Positions 55,084-63,532 of a stretch of DNA of 64,000 nt are shown piece after piece (positions within the stretch are counted from its first letter, which is position 1; the number at the start of each line of letters is the position of its first letter). The notes under the pieces are model-generated. The model worked only from the letters and a program-made list of their open reading frames with translations. It ran no database searches and was not told where the DNA came from. The position numbers and the translations under genes are program-made. The DNA comes from Cognatishimia maritima (GTDB lineage: Bacteria > Pseudomonadota > Alphaproteobacteria > Rhodobacterales > Rhodobacteraceae). The DNA is taken from contig NZ_FQWM01000007.1 of NCBI RefSeq assembly GCF_900129685.1, positions 1 through 64,000 on the forward strand, given 5' to 3'.

Positions 55084-56118
55084 ATGTCGAATTCCAAGGT
55101 AAGTTACATCTCGCGCCGTGGCGTGTTGAAAGGTGGCGTCGCGGCTGGTGCTGCGTTGGCAGCACCGACGTTTTTTGTGGGCAAAGCCCACGCCGCCACA
55201 GAGAAGCTGAAAATCGGGATTATTCCGGCCTACTCCTTCGGGATTTACTGGCTGATACAGGATCAGGGCTTTGCGCCCGGCGTTGAAATGGAGTTCAGCG
55301 TGTTCCCATCCGGACCACCGGCAATCGAAGCCATGGTGGGCGGCTCGGTGGATGCAATCACTGTTGGATCAGTGCCACCGCTTGCGGCGATGGCGCGCAA
55401 GGTGGCCGACTTCCGTGAGATTTCGATCTGCGGCGATGCATCGGGCCTGTTTACCATCGTTGGTCAGCCGGGGCTCGAAAAGCTCGAAGATCTGGAAGGC
55501 AAACGGATCGCCGTGACCTCTGGGTCGAACTTCGACTTCTTCCTTGGTGTCGCGCTTGAGCAGGCCGGTCTTTCCGACATGCCACACAAGCGTATCAATA
55601 TGGAGCCGATTGATGCACAGGCCGCTCTAATTGCGGGCGCTGTGGATGCCACGGTTCCATTGGCCACTTCCCGTCAGTTGATCTTTGACAAACTCCCTGG
55701 CGCAAGCATGCTGGCGGAAGGGGCCGCAATGCCGATTGATGCCCGCCCGTCGATCATGGACGTCTTCATGACGACGCAGCAGACCATGGACGCCAAGGAA
55801 GAAGCCATGACTGAAATCGTTGCAGCCTTCCATCGCGATGGCGTTGGCATGTTGCGCGAAGATAATGACGCCGTGGTGCAGCGCATGATCGCGTGGCAAG
55901 AAAGCGTCGGCCGAGCCGGTGTCACCGCAGGTGAGGTCGCGCCACTGTTGAATGGCTACTTCTATTTCGACACGGACGAGATCAAAGATGTCTACGCTAG
56001 GGGTGTTCTGAACAAGGCTTTGCAAGTGCAGTCAGAGTTCCTTGTCGCCAATGATCGTATCCCTGCGGTGCCGGATCTGGACGCGCTGGTCAGCGATCAA
56101 ATCGTAAGCAAACTCTAA
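55084..56118 (+). CDS. NMT1/TauA-type ABC transporter substrate-binding protein
   Basis: 344 aa after GGGAGG. A Tat signal is present (SRRGVLK near residues 11-17, then an Ala-rich stretch to about residue 37). The mature protein starts KLKIGIIPAYSFGIYWLIQD and contains GGSVDAITVGSVPPLAAM and LEGKRIAVTSGSNFDFFL, typical of the NitT/TauT family (taurine, alkanesulfonate, nitrate, thiamine precursor binding). The ligand may be a small organosulfur compound, given the sulfatase regulon. First of three genes. Confidence 0.85.
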   Translation: MSNSKVSYISRRGVLKGGVAAGAALAAPTFFVGKAHAATEKLKIGIIPAYSFGIYWLIQDQGFAPGVEMEFSVFPSGPPAIEAMVGGSVDAITVGSVPPLAAMARKVADFREISICGDASGLFTIVGQPGLEKLEDLEGKRIAVTSGSNFDFFLGVALEQAGLSDMPHKRINMEPIDAQAALIAGAVDATVPLATSRQLIFDKLPGASMLAEGAAMPIDARPSIMDVFMTTQQTMDAKEEAMTEIVAAFHRDGVGMLREDNDAVVQRMIAWQESVGRAGVTAGEVAPLLNGYFYFDTDEIKDVYARGVLNKALQVQSEFLVANDRIPAVPDLDALVSDQIVSKL

Positions 56119-56119
56119 A

Positions 56120-56896
56120 ATGAATGTGTTGGACACATTGACCTCAAGACGCCTTTGGTTAGGCGTCTTGTCGGTCGCGGTCTGTTTTGCCGCCTATATC
56201 TGGGTGACAAACAGGCCAGACAATAACCCGGCGCTGTTGCCGCCGATTTCAGATATCGTCAAATCCTTCTTCGTAAATATTGAATCCGGCAGCCTTCATA
56301 CCGCGCTCGGCGCGAGCCTGTTCCGTATTTTCATGGGGTTCTTCATCGGCACGACAATGGCGCTGATCGTTGGTTGTCTTGTCGGGTGGTATAAGACGAT
56401 TGAATTCCTTGTCGATCCGCTGATCGAAGCGCTGCGTCCGATCCCGCCGCTGGCCTATATTCCGATCATTATCATCTGGTTCGGGATTGAAGAATTCAGT
56501 CGGGTTTTGATCATATCAATCGCCTGTTTCATGGTTTGCGTGGTCAATGTGATCGCGGGGATGAAAAACGTTCCGCAGGTCTATGTCGATGCGGCCTCAA
56601 CCATGGGTGCAAGCCGCTTCCAAGTGTTCCGCACCGTGGCAGTGCCTGCGGCGACGCCTTTCATTATCACAGGGTATCGCATTGCGCTGGGCGCAGCTTG
56701 GACGACGTTGGTTGCTTCTGAATTGCTGGCAGCACAGAACGGCCTTGGATTCCTTCTGCAAGAGGGCCGGCGGTATTTCCTGACCGATCAGGTTATGATG
56801 GTGATCGTGATCATTGGGGCCTGTGCCTTCCTGATGGACCGGGCATTCCGCCGCATCCAAGCCTATCTCATGCAATGGTCGGAGGCGCGTGAATAA
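56120..56896 (+). CDS. NitT/TauT-type ABC transporter permease
   Basis: 258 aa with about six membrane segments and an EAA loop (YVDAASTMGASRFQVFRTVAVP). It starts 1 base after the binding-protein stop and overlaps the ATPase by 1 base (TAATG). It is the SsuC/TauC type of permease. Confidence 0.9.
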   Translation: MNVLDTLTSRRLWLGVLSVAVCFAAYIWVTNRPDNNPALLPPISDIVKSFFVNIESGSLHTALGASLFRIFMGFFIGTTMALIVGCLVGWYKTIEFLVDPLIEALRPIPPLAYIPIIIIWFGIEEFSRVLIISIACFMVCVVNVIAGMKNVPQVYVDAASTMGASRFQVFRTVAVPAATPFIITGYRIALGAAWTTLVASELLAAQNGLGFLLQEGRRYFLTDQVMMVIVIIGACAFLMDRAFRRIQAYLMQWSEARE

Positions 56897-57651
56897 TGCC
56901 AGAGATCAAGACAAACAACCTGACCCATACCTTTGGCAAAGGTGGTGAAAACGCTCTGACGGTGCTTGAAGATATCGACCTCACGTTTGAGTCCGGCAGT
57001 TTCAACTCCATCATCGGAACCTCTGGGTGCGGGAAGTCGACCCTGCTGAAGATGATGGCGGGGCTGTTTGACCCATCGGACGGCGCGATGACGCTGGATG
57101 GCACCGTCATTCACGGTACGGATCGCCGTCGTGGTATGGTTTTTCAGCAAGACGCGGTGTTTCCATGGATGACCGTGGCAAAGAACATCTCTTACGGACC
57201 GCGTCTGCGTGGGGCCTCTAAGGCGCAACAAGCAGAGATCGAAGCCAAGTGGACCGAAATGGTTGGCTTGAAAGGGTTCGAAGATCGCTGGCCGAGGGAG
57301 TTGTCAGGCGGGATGCGGAAACGTGTCGACATCGGGCGCGTGTATGCCAACGATCCTGACGTCCTTTTGATGGATGAACCGTTTGGGGCATTGGATGCGC
57401 AGACCAAAGAGCGCATGCAATCTGATCTTTTGCAGACGTGGAACCAGACGAAAAAAACCGTGATCTTCGTGACCCACGACATCGAAGAAGCGATCTTTCT
57501 GTCGGATAAGATTGTTGTTCTGTCGTCGCGGCCGGGCCGGGTGCATCACATTGAAGAGGTGAGCCTGCCTCGTCCACGCACAGACGACATGCGCCTGACC
57601 GAAGAGTTCCTGGAAATCAAGCGACGTCTTTGGGCGATGTTGGATCACTAG
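56896..57651 (+). CDS. NitT/TauT-type ABC transporter ATP-binding protein
   Basis: 251 aa. Walker A is GTSGCGKST, the signature LSGGMRKR, Walker B LLMDEPFGALD and H-loop VTHDIEEAI. The short length without a TOBE domain is usual for TauB/SsuB. Last gene of the operon; a terminator follows after 29 bases. Confidence 0.92.
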   Translation: MPEIKTNNLTHTFGKGGENALTVLEDIDLTFESGSFNSIIGTSGCGKSTLLKMMAGLFDPSDGAMTLDGTVIHGTDRRRGMVFQQDAVFPWMTVAKNISYGPRLRGASKAQQAEIEAKWTEMVGLKGFEDRWPRELSGGMRKRVDIGRVYANDPDVLLMDEPFGALDAQTKERMQSDLLQTWNQTKKTVIFVTHDIEEAIFLSDKIVVLSSRPGRVHHIEEVSLPRPRTDDMRLTEEFLEIKRRLWAMLDH

Positions 57652-57680
57652 CCCCAGTAAACGCCGGCAAAACAAAGGGT

Positions 57681-57705
57681 AAAGGCGCGGTTTCGCGCCT
57701 TTTTT
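57681..57705. terminator. Rho-independent terminator between TauABC-like operon and aldose epimerase
   Basis: The stem AAAGGCGCG / CGCGCCTTT with a 4-base loop is followed by a run of T. The A run on the other side means it can also end the convergent epimerase message. Confidence 0.85.
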
Positions 57706-58691
57706 CATGCGTCTTCGAGCTGTAGAACCTCCAGCCTCAGAACCTGCCGATACGGCGCGTCGGGCGTCGCCATCACCGAGGGGAATGCGGCAATATTGAC
57801 CGCATTGGGATGGCCCTGTGGCTCGACACACAGTCCGGCGCCCCGGCCATAGGTCTGTCCGTTCAGGCCGCCGGGGACGCTGTCCAGCCCATGGGCCGTA
57901 TAGATTTGCGCGCCCAATTGGTCAGAAAACACCCGCAGGCCCAAACCATTCGGCGCGCGCATTTCTGCCACGGTAGGTAGGTCGTCAGCTTCTAGCGCGT
58001 TGGCGTCAAAAACAAAGTGTCCGTCTAAGCCGGTCTCTTTAAACGCAGCCATACTTTGGCCTGCGCGAAAATCCTCAATGCTGCCGGTGGTATCGACGAT
58101 ATTGCCCGTTGAGACGCCGATGTCGCTTTGCTCTAGCACCTGATGGCTTGGCATTTTCAACCTGTAATCCCAGATATCTGCCGTGCCGCCGAAGTTATAA
58201 TAGTTGTGCTGCGCAAGGCTGATCGGGGTGGGGCGGTCAACGGTGGCGCTCATGTCATAGGCCAGGCTTTTCTCGGTCAAGGTCACGACCACTTTGACGT
58301 CGACACAGCCCGGAAAGCCGCCTTCGCCGTCTTCAGAGCGATACGTCAGTTCTGCGCGATCCTCGGCGGTTTTGCTGAGGGACCAATAAACACTGCCCAG
58401 CCCGTTTGGCCCGCCGTGCAAGGTGGTTGCGCCTTCGTTTGTCGCAAGCTTGGCAATGGTTCCATCTGGCAGCGCGAACCGCCCGCCACCGATGCGATTT
58501 GAGACGCGGCCAACAATGGCACCGAAATAGTAGGGCGAGCGTGGATAGTCGTTCAGGTCCTGATAGCCGAGGATCATGGGGGTCGCGGTGCCGTCAACGT
58601 CTATGCGCCAGTCCGCAGTAATGGCACCGTAGTTGATCAGTGTCACATGTGCTCCGTCGCAGCTTAGGGTCACAGAGGTCAGTTCGGTCAC
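57705..58691 (-). CDS. Aldose 1-epimerase (GalM family)
   Basis: 328 aa from the GTG at 58691, preceded by AAGGA; an ATG at 58754 would add 21 residues without conservation. Conserved mutarotase features are GRVSNRIGGGRF near residue 65, TLHGGPNGL near 95 with the catalytic-type His, and AQHNYYNFGG near 165. It interconverts anomers of a free sugar in the cytoplasm. It is convergent with the TauABC-like operon. Confidence 0.87.
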   Translation of the reverse strand: MTELTSVTLSCDGAHVTLINYGAITADWRIDVDGTATPMILGYQDLNDYPRSPYYFGAIVGRVSNRIGGGRFALPDGTIAKLATNEGATTLHGGPNGLGSVYWSLSKTAEDRAELTYRSEDGEGGFPGCVDVKVVVTLTEKSLAYDMSATVDRPTPISLAQHNYYNFGGTADIWDYRLKMPSHQVLEQSDIGVSTGNIVDTTGSIEDFRAGQSMAAFKETGLDGHFVFDANALEADDLPTVAEMRAPNGLGLRVFSDQLGAQIYTAHGLDSVPGGLNGQTYGRGAGLCVEPQGHPNAVNIAAFPSVMATPDAPYRQVLRLEVLQLEDA

Positions 58692-58830
58692 ATTGATATC
58701 CTTTTGGAAGGCGGCAGGAGGGCTTGCGCGGGCGATGGGGGCGGACCACCACATTACCCCTCGTAGCCCAAAATGGCGGGGCAGAGCAATTCAGCGCACG
58801 TGCCAAAATTGCTGGGCTCGTTCCCGTTAT

Positions 58831-59748
58831 CTAACCCTGCTGTCGCTTGAGCGGTGTGCTGACTTGTTTGCGCAGCCAGTCGCCAAAGTCCTTGGCCAAG
58901 GCATTGCGTAGTCCAGAGGGGCGGGCGATGTAATAGGCGTCGGTCGTGTCGATCTGGACCGGTGCCAGTTTCACCAACGCGCCACTGCGCAACTCGTCCT
59001 CGATCAGGTAGGTCGGCAGGATCGCCGCACCCATCCCGGCCACAGCGGCTGAGATGATCAGTGATATCTGGTCAAAGTAGCTCCCTGTGCGCAGGGGCTG
59101 CGGGTCAGGTCCAAGCGGGGCTAAGAAGTCAGGCCAAAGACCGGTGCGGTTGGCATTGTGCAAAAGTGGCAGGTCAAGGCAGACCTCGGCGCTGAGCGGG
59201 CTGCCCTTTGGGATCAATGAGGGCGCGGCCACGGCGACCAGGTTTTCAGGGCAAAGCGGCGTGATCGCAGCACCGGGCCAGTTGCCTTGGCCAAAATGAA
59301 TGGCGACGTCCACTTTTTCGGTCAGGAGATCAAAGGGTTCTGATCGGCTGAGTACATAAAGTTCTAAGGCTGGGCGTGTTGCTTTGAACGCCTTCAGGCG
59401 CGGCACCAGCCAGCGGGCGGCGAATGTCGGTGGGGCGGCGATGGTTAGAACTTCGCGGTCTGCTCCACCGGCGATGGCACGGGTGATGGTGGCGCGCAGG
59501 GCGTCAAGGTCGGCTCCGACTTGTTGTGCCAGCAGTCGGCCCGCTTGGCTCAGGCGCACGCCGCGCCCCTCGCGTAGAAAGAGCGCAGAGCCAACGTGGT
59601 TCTCCAACTCCTTCACCTGACGGCTCAACGCGCCTTGGGTCATCCCCAGTTCCTGCGCAGCGTCCGTAAAGCTTTCGTGCCGGGCTGCAGCTTCGAAGCA
59701 GCGCAGGACCGAGATGCTGGGCAAAGGTGTGTTTAGAGGTTTGTGCAT
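58831..59748 (-). CDS. LysR-family transcriptional regulator (GcvA-like)
   Basis: 305 aa. The DNA-binding domain is at residues 10-68 (LPSISVLRCFEAAARHESFT, then MTQGALSRQVKELENHVGSALF), followed by a substrate-binding-like effector domain. It is divergent from the aldehyde dehydrogenase gene and the intergenic space holds a strong TTATGCA dyad. Confidence 0.9.
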   Translation of the reverse strand: MHKPLNTPLPSISVLRCFEAAARHESFTDAAQELGMTQGALSRQVKELENHVGSALFLREGRGVRLSQAGRLLAQQVGADLDALRATITRAIAGGADREVLTIAAPPTFAARWLVPRLKAFKATRPALELYVLSRSEPFDLLTEKVDVAIHFGQGNWPGAAITPLCPENLVAVAAPSLIPKGSPLSAEVCLDLPLLHNANRTGLWPDFLAPLGPDPQPLRTGSYFDQISLIISAAVAGMGAAILPTYLIEDELRSGALVKLAPVQIDTTDAYYIARPSGLRNALAKDFGDWLRKQVSTPLKRQQG

Positions 59749-59763
59749 GGGTTTGAATGCCTT

Positions 59764-59785
59764 TTATGCATCGAAAATTGCATAA
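59764..59785. promoter_or_regulatory. LysR-type operator between the regulator and the aldehyde dehydrogenase
   Basis: TTATGCA-N8-TGCATAA is a perfect 7-bp interrupted dyad, with an extra TTATGC half-site at 59788-59793. It lies 16 bases from the LysR start and about 94 bases from the dehydrogenase start, the normal layout for an autoregulating LysR activator. Confidence 0.65.
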
Positions 59786-59878
59786 GTTATGCCTTTTTGT
59801 CCAGTGTCGGCGCGTTTAGTCTGAAACCAATGCCCATGCAACGCTATGCCGAGCGTTGCCCTAGCCTAGGAGCCCTCA

Positions 59879-61372
59879 ATGTCACACGCCGATGTTCTGA
59901 AAAATCTGGGATTTACGGATGCCGAGCTTACGGGAGGAACGCTTGCTGTGCGTTCTCCGATTGATGGGGCAGAGGTCGCGCAGGTTCGGGAAACTACGGT
60001 GGATGAGATGACAGCGGTCATTGCGAATGCGCAGGCCGCATTTCGTGCTTGGCGGACGGTGCCAGCTCCGCGTCGCGGCGAACTGGTACGTTTGTTGGGG
60101 GAGGAACTGCGCGCCTCGAAAGAAGACCTCGCGGCATTGGTGACATTGGAGGCAGGTAAGATTGTTTCTGAGGGTCTTGGTGAAGTGCAGGAGATGATTG
60201 ATATCTGCGACTTTGCCGTCGGGATCAGTCGTCAATTGTACGGGCTGACCATCGCCTCTGAACGTCCCGGGCATACGATGACGGAGACCTGGCACCCGAT
60301 GGGGCCATGCGGCGTGATTTCTGCGTTCAACTTCCCGGTCGCGGTCTGGTCCTGGAACGCAGCACTTGCGCTTGTTTGCGGCAACCCAGTGATCTGGAAA
60401 CCGTCCGAGAAAACACCGCTGACAGCACTCGCCTGCCAGAAAATCATGGAGCGCGCTTTGGTACGGTTTGGCGATGCCCCCGCGCATCTGTCGCAGGTTG
60501 TGATTGGCGGCGCAGAGATTGGCGACGCCCTGGTGCAAAGCAAAGATGTTCCGGTTCTGTCGGCCACCGGGTCCACCCGCATGGGGTCCATCGTTGGCCC
60601 GCGCGTTGCGGCACGTTGGGGCCGGTCGATTCTGGAACTTGGCGGCAACAACGCGATGATCGTCGCGCCTTCTGCGGATCTGGAGATGGCGGTGCGTGCG
60701 ATTGTCTTTTCGGCGGTGGGCACAGCAGGGCAGCGTTGCACCAGCCTACGTCGCCTGATTGTGCACAATTCGGTGCGTGACGATCTGGTGGGTCGCCTGA
60801 AAAAGGCCTACGCCAGCCTACCTGTCGGCGACCCGCGCGATGCTGCGACATTGATCGGGCCACTGGTCGATCAAGCCTCTGGTGAAGCCATGCAATCGGC
60901 CCTTGCGCAAGCCAAGGAACAGGGCGGGGCGGTCTTTGGCGGTGCCCCGGCAGAAGGCCCAAAAGGCGGCGTCTATGTGCAGCCTGCCTTGGTGGAAATG
61001 CCGGGTCAAAGCGCAATTGTGAAACACGAAACCTTTGCGCCAATCCTTTATGTGATGAGTTACGACACTTTGGACGAAGCCATCGCGATGCAAAACGACG
61101 TGCCGCAGGGGCTGTCATCTTGCATCTTCACGCTTGATCTGCGCGAGGCCAATCAGTTCCTGTCGGCAGCCGGGTCTGATTGCGGTATTGCCAATGTGAA
61201 TATCGGCCCGTCCGGGGCAGAGATCGGCGGGGCGTTCGGCGGAGAGAAAGAAACCGGTGGCGGACGCGAAAGCGGGGCTGACGCGTGGAAAGGCTATATG
61301 CGCCGTCAGACCTCGACCGTGAATTTCTCTGCGGAATTGCCCTTGGCGCAGGGTGTGAAATTCGACATCTGA
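59879..61372 (+). CDS. Antiquitin-type aldehyde dehydrogenase (2-aminoadipate-6-semialdehyde dehydrogenase family)
   Basis: 497 aa. The NAD-binding region contains WNAALALVCGNPVIWKPSEKTP, the catalytic glutamate is in LELGGNNAM, and the catalytic cysteine is in GTAGQRCTSLRR. The tail GGAFGGEKETGGGRESG and the N-terminal SHADVLKNLG point to the ALDH7 (antiquitin/AmaB) branch, which oxidises 2-aminoadipate semialdehyde in lysine breakdown. No other lysine catabolic gene is in the window, so the physiological substrate is inferred from family. Confidence 0.85.
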   Translation: MSHADVLKNLGFTDAELTGGTLAVRSPIDGAEVAQVRETTVDEMTAVIANAQAAFRAWRTVPAPRRGELVRLLGEELRASKEDLAALVTLEAGKIVSEGLGEVQEMIDICDFAVGISRQLYGLTIASERPGHTMTETWHPMGPCGVISAFNFPVAVWSWNAALALVCGNPVIWKPSEKTPLTALACQKIMERALVRFGDAPAHLSQVVIGGAEIGDALVQSKDVPVLSATGSTRMGSIVGPRVAARWGRSILELGGNNAMIVAPSADLEMAVRAIVFSAVGTAGQRCTSLRRLIVHNSVRDDLVGRLKKAYASLPVGDPRDAATLIGPLVDQASGEAMQSALAQAKEQGGAVFGGAPAEGPKGGVYVQPALVEMPGQSAIVKHETFAPILYVMSYDTLDEAIAMQNDVPQGLSSCIFTLDLREANQFLSAAGSDCGIANVNIGPSGAEIGGAFGGEKETGGGRESGADAWKGYMRRQTSTVNFSAELPLAQGVKFDI

Positions 61373-61378
61373 TGTCTT

Positions 61379-61420
61379 GCGGGCGTTGCAAGGCGAAACC
61401 AACGCCCGCTTGACTTATCT
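61379..61420 (+). terminator. Terminator after the aldehyde dehydrogenase
   Basis: GCGGGCGTT and AACGCCCGC form a perfect 9-bp stem with a 13-base loop, followed by a moderately T-rich segment. It lies 6 bases past the stop. Confidence 0.6.
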
Positions 61421-61525
61421 TTGCCCAGATTGCTCATTAGTGGCATCGGACATCACCCCTTTGGGGGCAGACCGAAGTTGAAGCCCGAACAACCGGGCCG
61501 AGCAGTTACAGAGGCACGCGCGCCC

Positions 61526-63532
61526 ATGTCGCCATCATCCCAAATGCCCTATCGGCCCGAAATTGATGGCTTGCGGGCCATCGCTGTTCTGTCGGTGGTG
61601 CTGTATCATTTTGGGGTTCCGCTTCGGGGTGGCTTTATCGGGGTCGACGTCTTTTTTGTCATTTCGGGCTTTCTGATTGGCGGCATCCTGTGGCGCGAAT
61701 TGAAAGCCACGGGCAGCATCCGCATTGGGGCGTTCTACATGCGTCGTTTCCGGCGACTGGCCCCAGCCTTTTTTGCAATGCTGTTTGCAGTTTTAGCGGT
61801 CGGTTGGGTCATTTTACTGCCGTTTGAATATCGGGAGCTGGGCAAATCGGCGATTGCGGCGACGGTCTATTTGTCCAATGTGCTGTTTTTCCGAAGCGCT
61901 GGCTATTTCGATACCCTGTCCGAGGAAAAGCCACTGCTGCACACGTGGTCTTTGGCCGTCGAAGAGCAGTTCTATATCGTGCTGCCTTTGTTGCTGATCC
62001 TGTTAGTGCGCATGTCGGGGCGTGTGCCAGCGATATTGGCCGGCTTGGCTGCCCTATCGCTGATCGGGTGTATCTGGCTGACGCCGTCGATGCCAACGGC
62101 GACGTTTTACCTGTTTCCATTCCGGGCGTGGGAGTTGTTGGCGGGGGTTCTGCTTGCCATCTTTTTGGCTGAAAGGCCCGCGCATGCTCTGCCGAGTTTG
62201 GTTTCCTACATTGGACTTCTTTTGGTCCTCGTCTCGGTGCTGATCATACCAGCGGGCGGGGCATTTCCCGGCGCTTGGGCCTTGATGCCGGTGGTTGGGA
62301 CGGTATTGCTTTTGGCAAATGTGACTTCGGCGAATGGCGTCAATCGCGGATTGGCGCATCCGTTACCTGTCTTCTTTGGCAAGATTTCTTATTCGCTCTA
62401 CCTGTGGCATTGGCCGGTCTTTGTGCTGGCGCTTTACTACCGTGCTGAGTTTGCTTCGCCCTTAGAAACTCTGGGTTGGCTGACGGTCGCCTTCCTTCTG
62501 TCGGTTCTGAGTTGGCGGTTTGTGGAACGGCCGGTGCGCGAGGCTCGAGCGCTATCGGCGCGCGCGGTTGTCGGCGGAACGGCTGTGGCAACGGTGGGGG
62601 CACTGGCACTCGCCGGGATGATTTTCAAAAACGACGGCCTACAGACCCGGTTTTCTGACGAGGCGCAGGTGCATATCGCGGCCTCGGCGGATTTTTTGCA
62701 GGATTGGAGCCGGTGTGAGATCGCGCCAGACGGCCCCTTCGCTGGGCTGGAACTTTGCCCCATTGGCCCTGAAGGCACGCCCGAGGTTCTGATCTGGGGA
62801 GACAGCCATGTGCGCGCGCTGCGCGAGGGGCTGGACCTTGCCAGTTTGGAAGCTGGCGTGCCCGGTGTGATCATTTGGCGCGCTGGCTGTCCGCCATTCT
62901 TTGGAATTGAGAAAGAAGAGACGGCCGCAACCCCCGCCCAAAACCGCGCTTGCGGGGATGCGAACCGCCAAATTGAGGTGGCTATGACCGAAATGGATCA
63001 GTTCCAGTCTGTCCTGCTGGTCGGGCGCTGGGCTTATTATTGGAACGGGCAGGGCGTCGGGCGAGATGCTGTGAATGAAATCCGCGTTTGGGCCTCCTCT
63101 GCACCGGATCAGAACCAGCAAGAGGCATTGACGCAGACGGCGCGTGACACGGTCGCGAAACTAGGCGCTGGCGGCGCGCAGGTTTTTGTTTTTCAGCAAC
63201 CGCCGGAGGTTGAAAACTACGACAGTCGCCATGCCGCACGGGCATTTGCGTTGAAGCACCTGCCGGGGTCGGTGGTCGACGAGGTCGCGCAAGATGTGGC
63301 CCGCGCTGATGTGGAGCGGCGACAGGGGACGGCGAACTCCCTTTGGGAGGGCCTGTCTGCCGGGGGGGCGATCAAAGCCTTGCAAAGTTGGGACGCCTTC
63401 TGTGTCGAAGGAAGCTGCAACGCTGTCATCGACGGCGTCGGGCAGTATTTTGACAACAACCACCTGACCAATCTGGCCGCTTTACGCATCCGCGCTGTCT
63501 TTGCCCCGCTTTTTGAGGCCACGCGCCCATGA
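61526..63532 (+). CDS. Membrane acyltransferase with C-terminal SGNH domain (OafA/YrhL family)
   Basis: 668 aa from the ATG at 61526; a longer frame to 61421 adds residues that do not look conserved. The N-terminal half is an acyltransferase-3 membrane domain of about ten segments, beginning YRPEIDGLRAIAVLSVVLYH and with GVDVFFVISGFLIGG and WSLAVEEQFYIVLP. The C-terminal half (from about residue 390) is an SGNH hydrolase-like domain with GDSH and a DNNH segment near the end. Such proteins O-acetylate surface polysaccharides or lipids. It overlaps the next gene by ATGA. Confidence 0.88.
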   Translation: MSPSSQMPYRPEIDGLRAIAVLSVVLYHFGVPLRGGFIGVDVFFVISGFLIGGILWRELKATGSIRIGAFYMRRFRRLAPAFFAMLFAVLAVGWVILLPFEYRELGKSAIAATVYLSNVLFFRSAGYFDTLSEEKPLLHTWSLAVEEQFYIVLPLLLILLVRMSGRVPAILAGLAALSLIGCIWLTPSMPTATFYLFPFRAWELLAGVLLAIFLAERPAHALPSLVSYIGLLLVLVSVLIIPAGGAFPGAWALMPVVGTVLLLANVTSANGVNRGLAHPLPVFFGKISYSLYLWHWPVFVLALYYRAEFASPLETLGWLTVAFLLSVLSWRFVERPVREARALSARAVVGGTAVATVGALALAGMIFKNDGLQTRFSDEAQVHIAASADFLQDWSRCEIAPDGPFAGLELCPIGPEGTPEVLIWGDSHVRALREGLDLASLEAGVPGVIIWRAGCPPFFGIEKEETAATPAQNRACGDANRQIEVAMTEMDQFQSVLLVGRWAYYWNGQGVGRDAVNEIRVWASSAPDQNQQEALTQTARDTVAKLGAGGAQVFVFQQPPEVENYDSRHAARAFALKHLPGSVVDEVAQDVARADVERRQGTANSLWEGLSAGGAIKALQSWDAFCVEGSCNAVIDGVGQYFDNNHLTNLAALRIRAVFAPLFEATRP

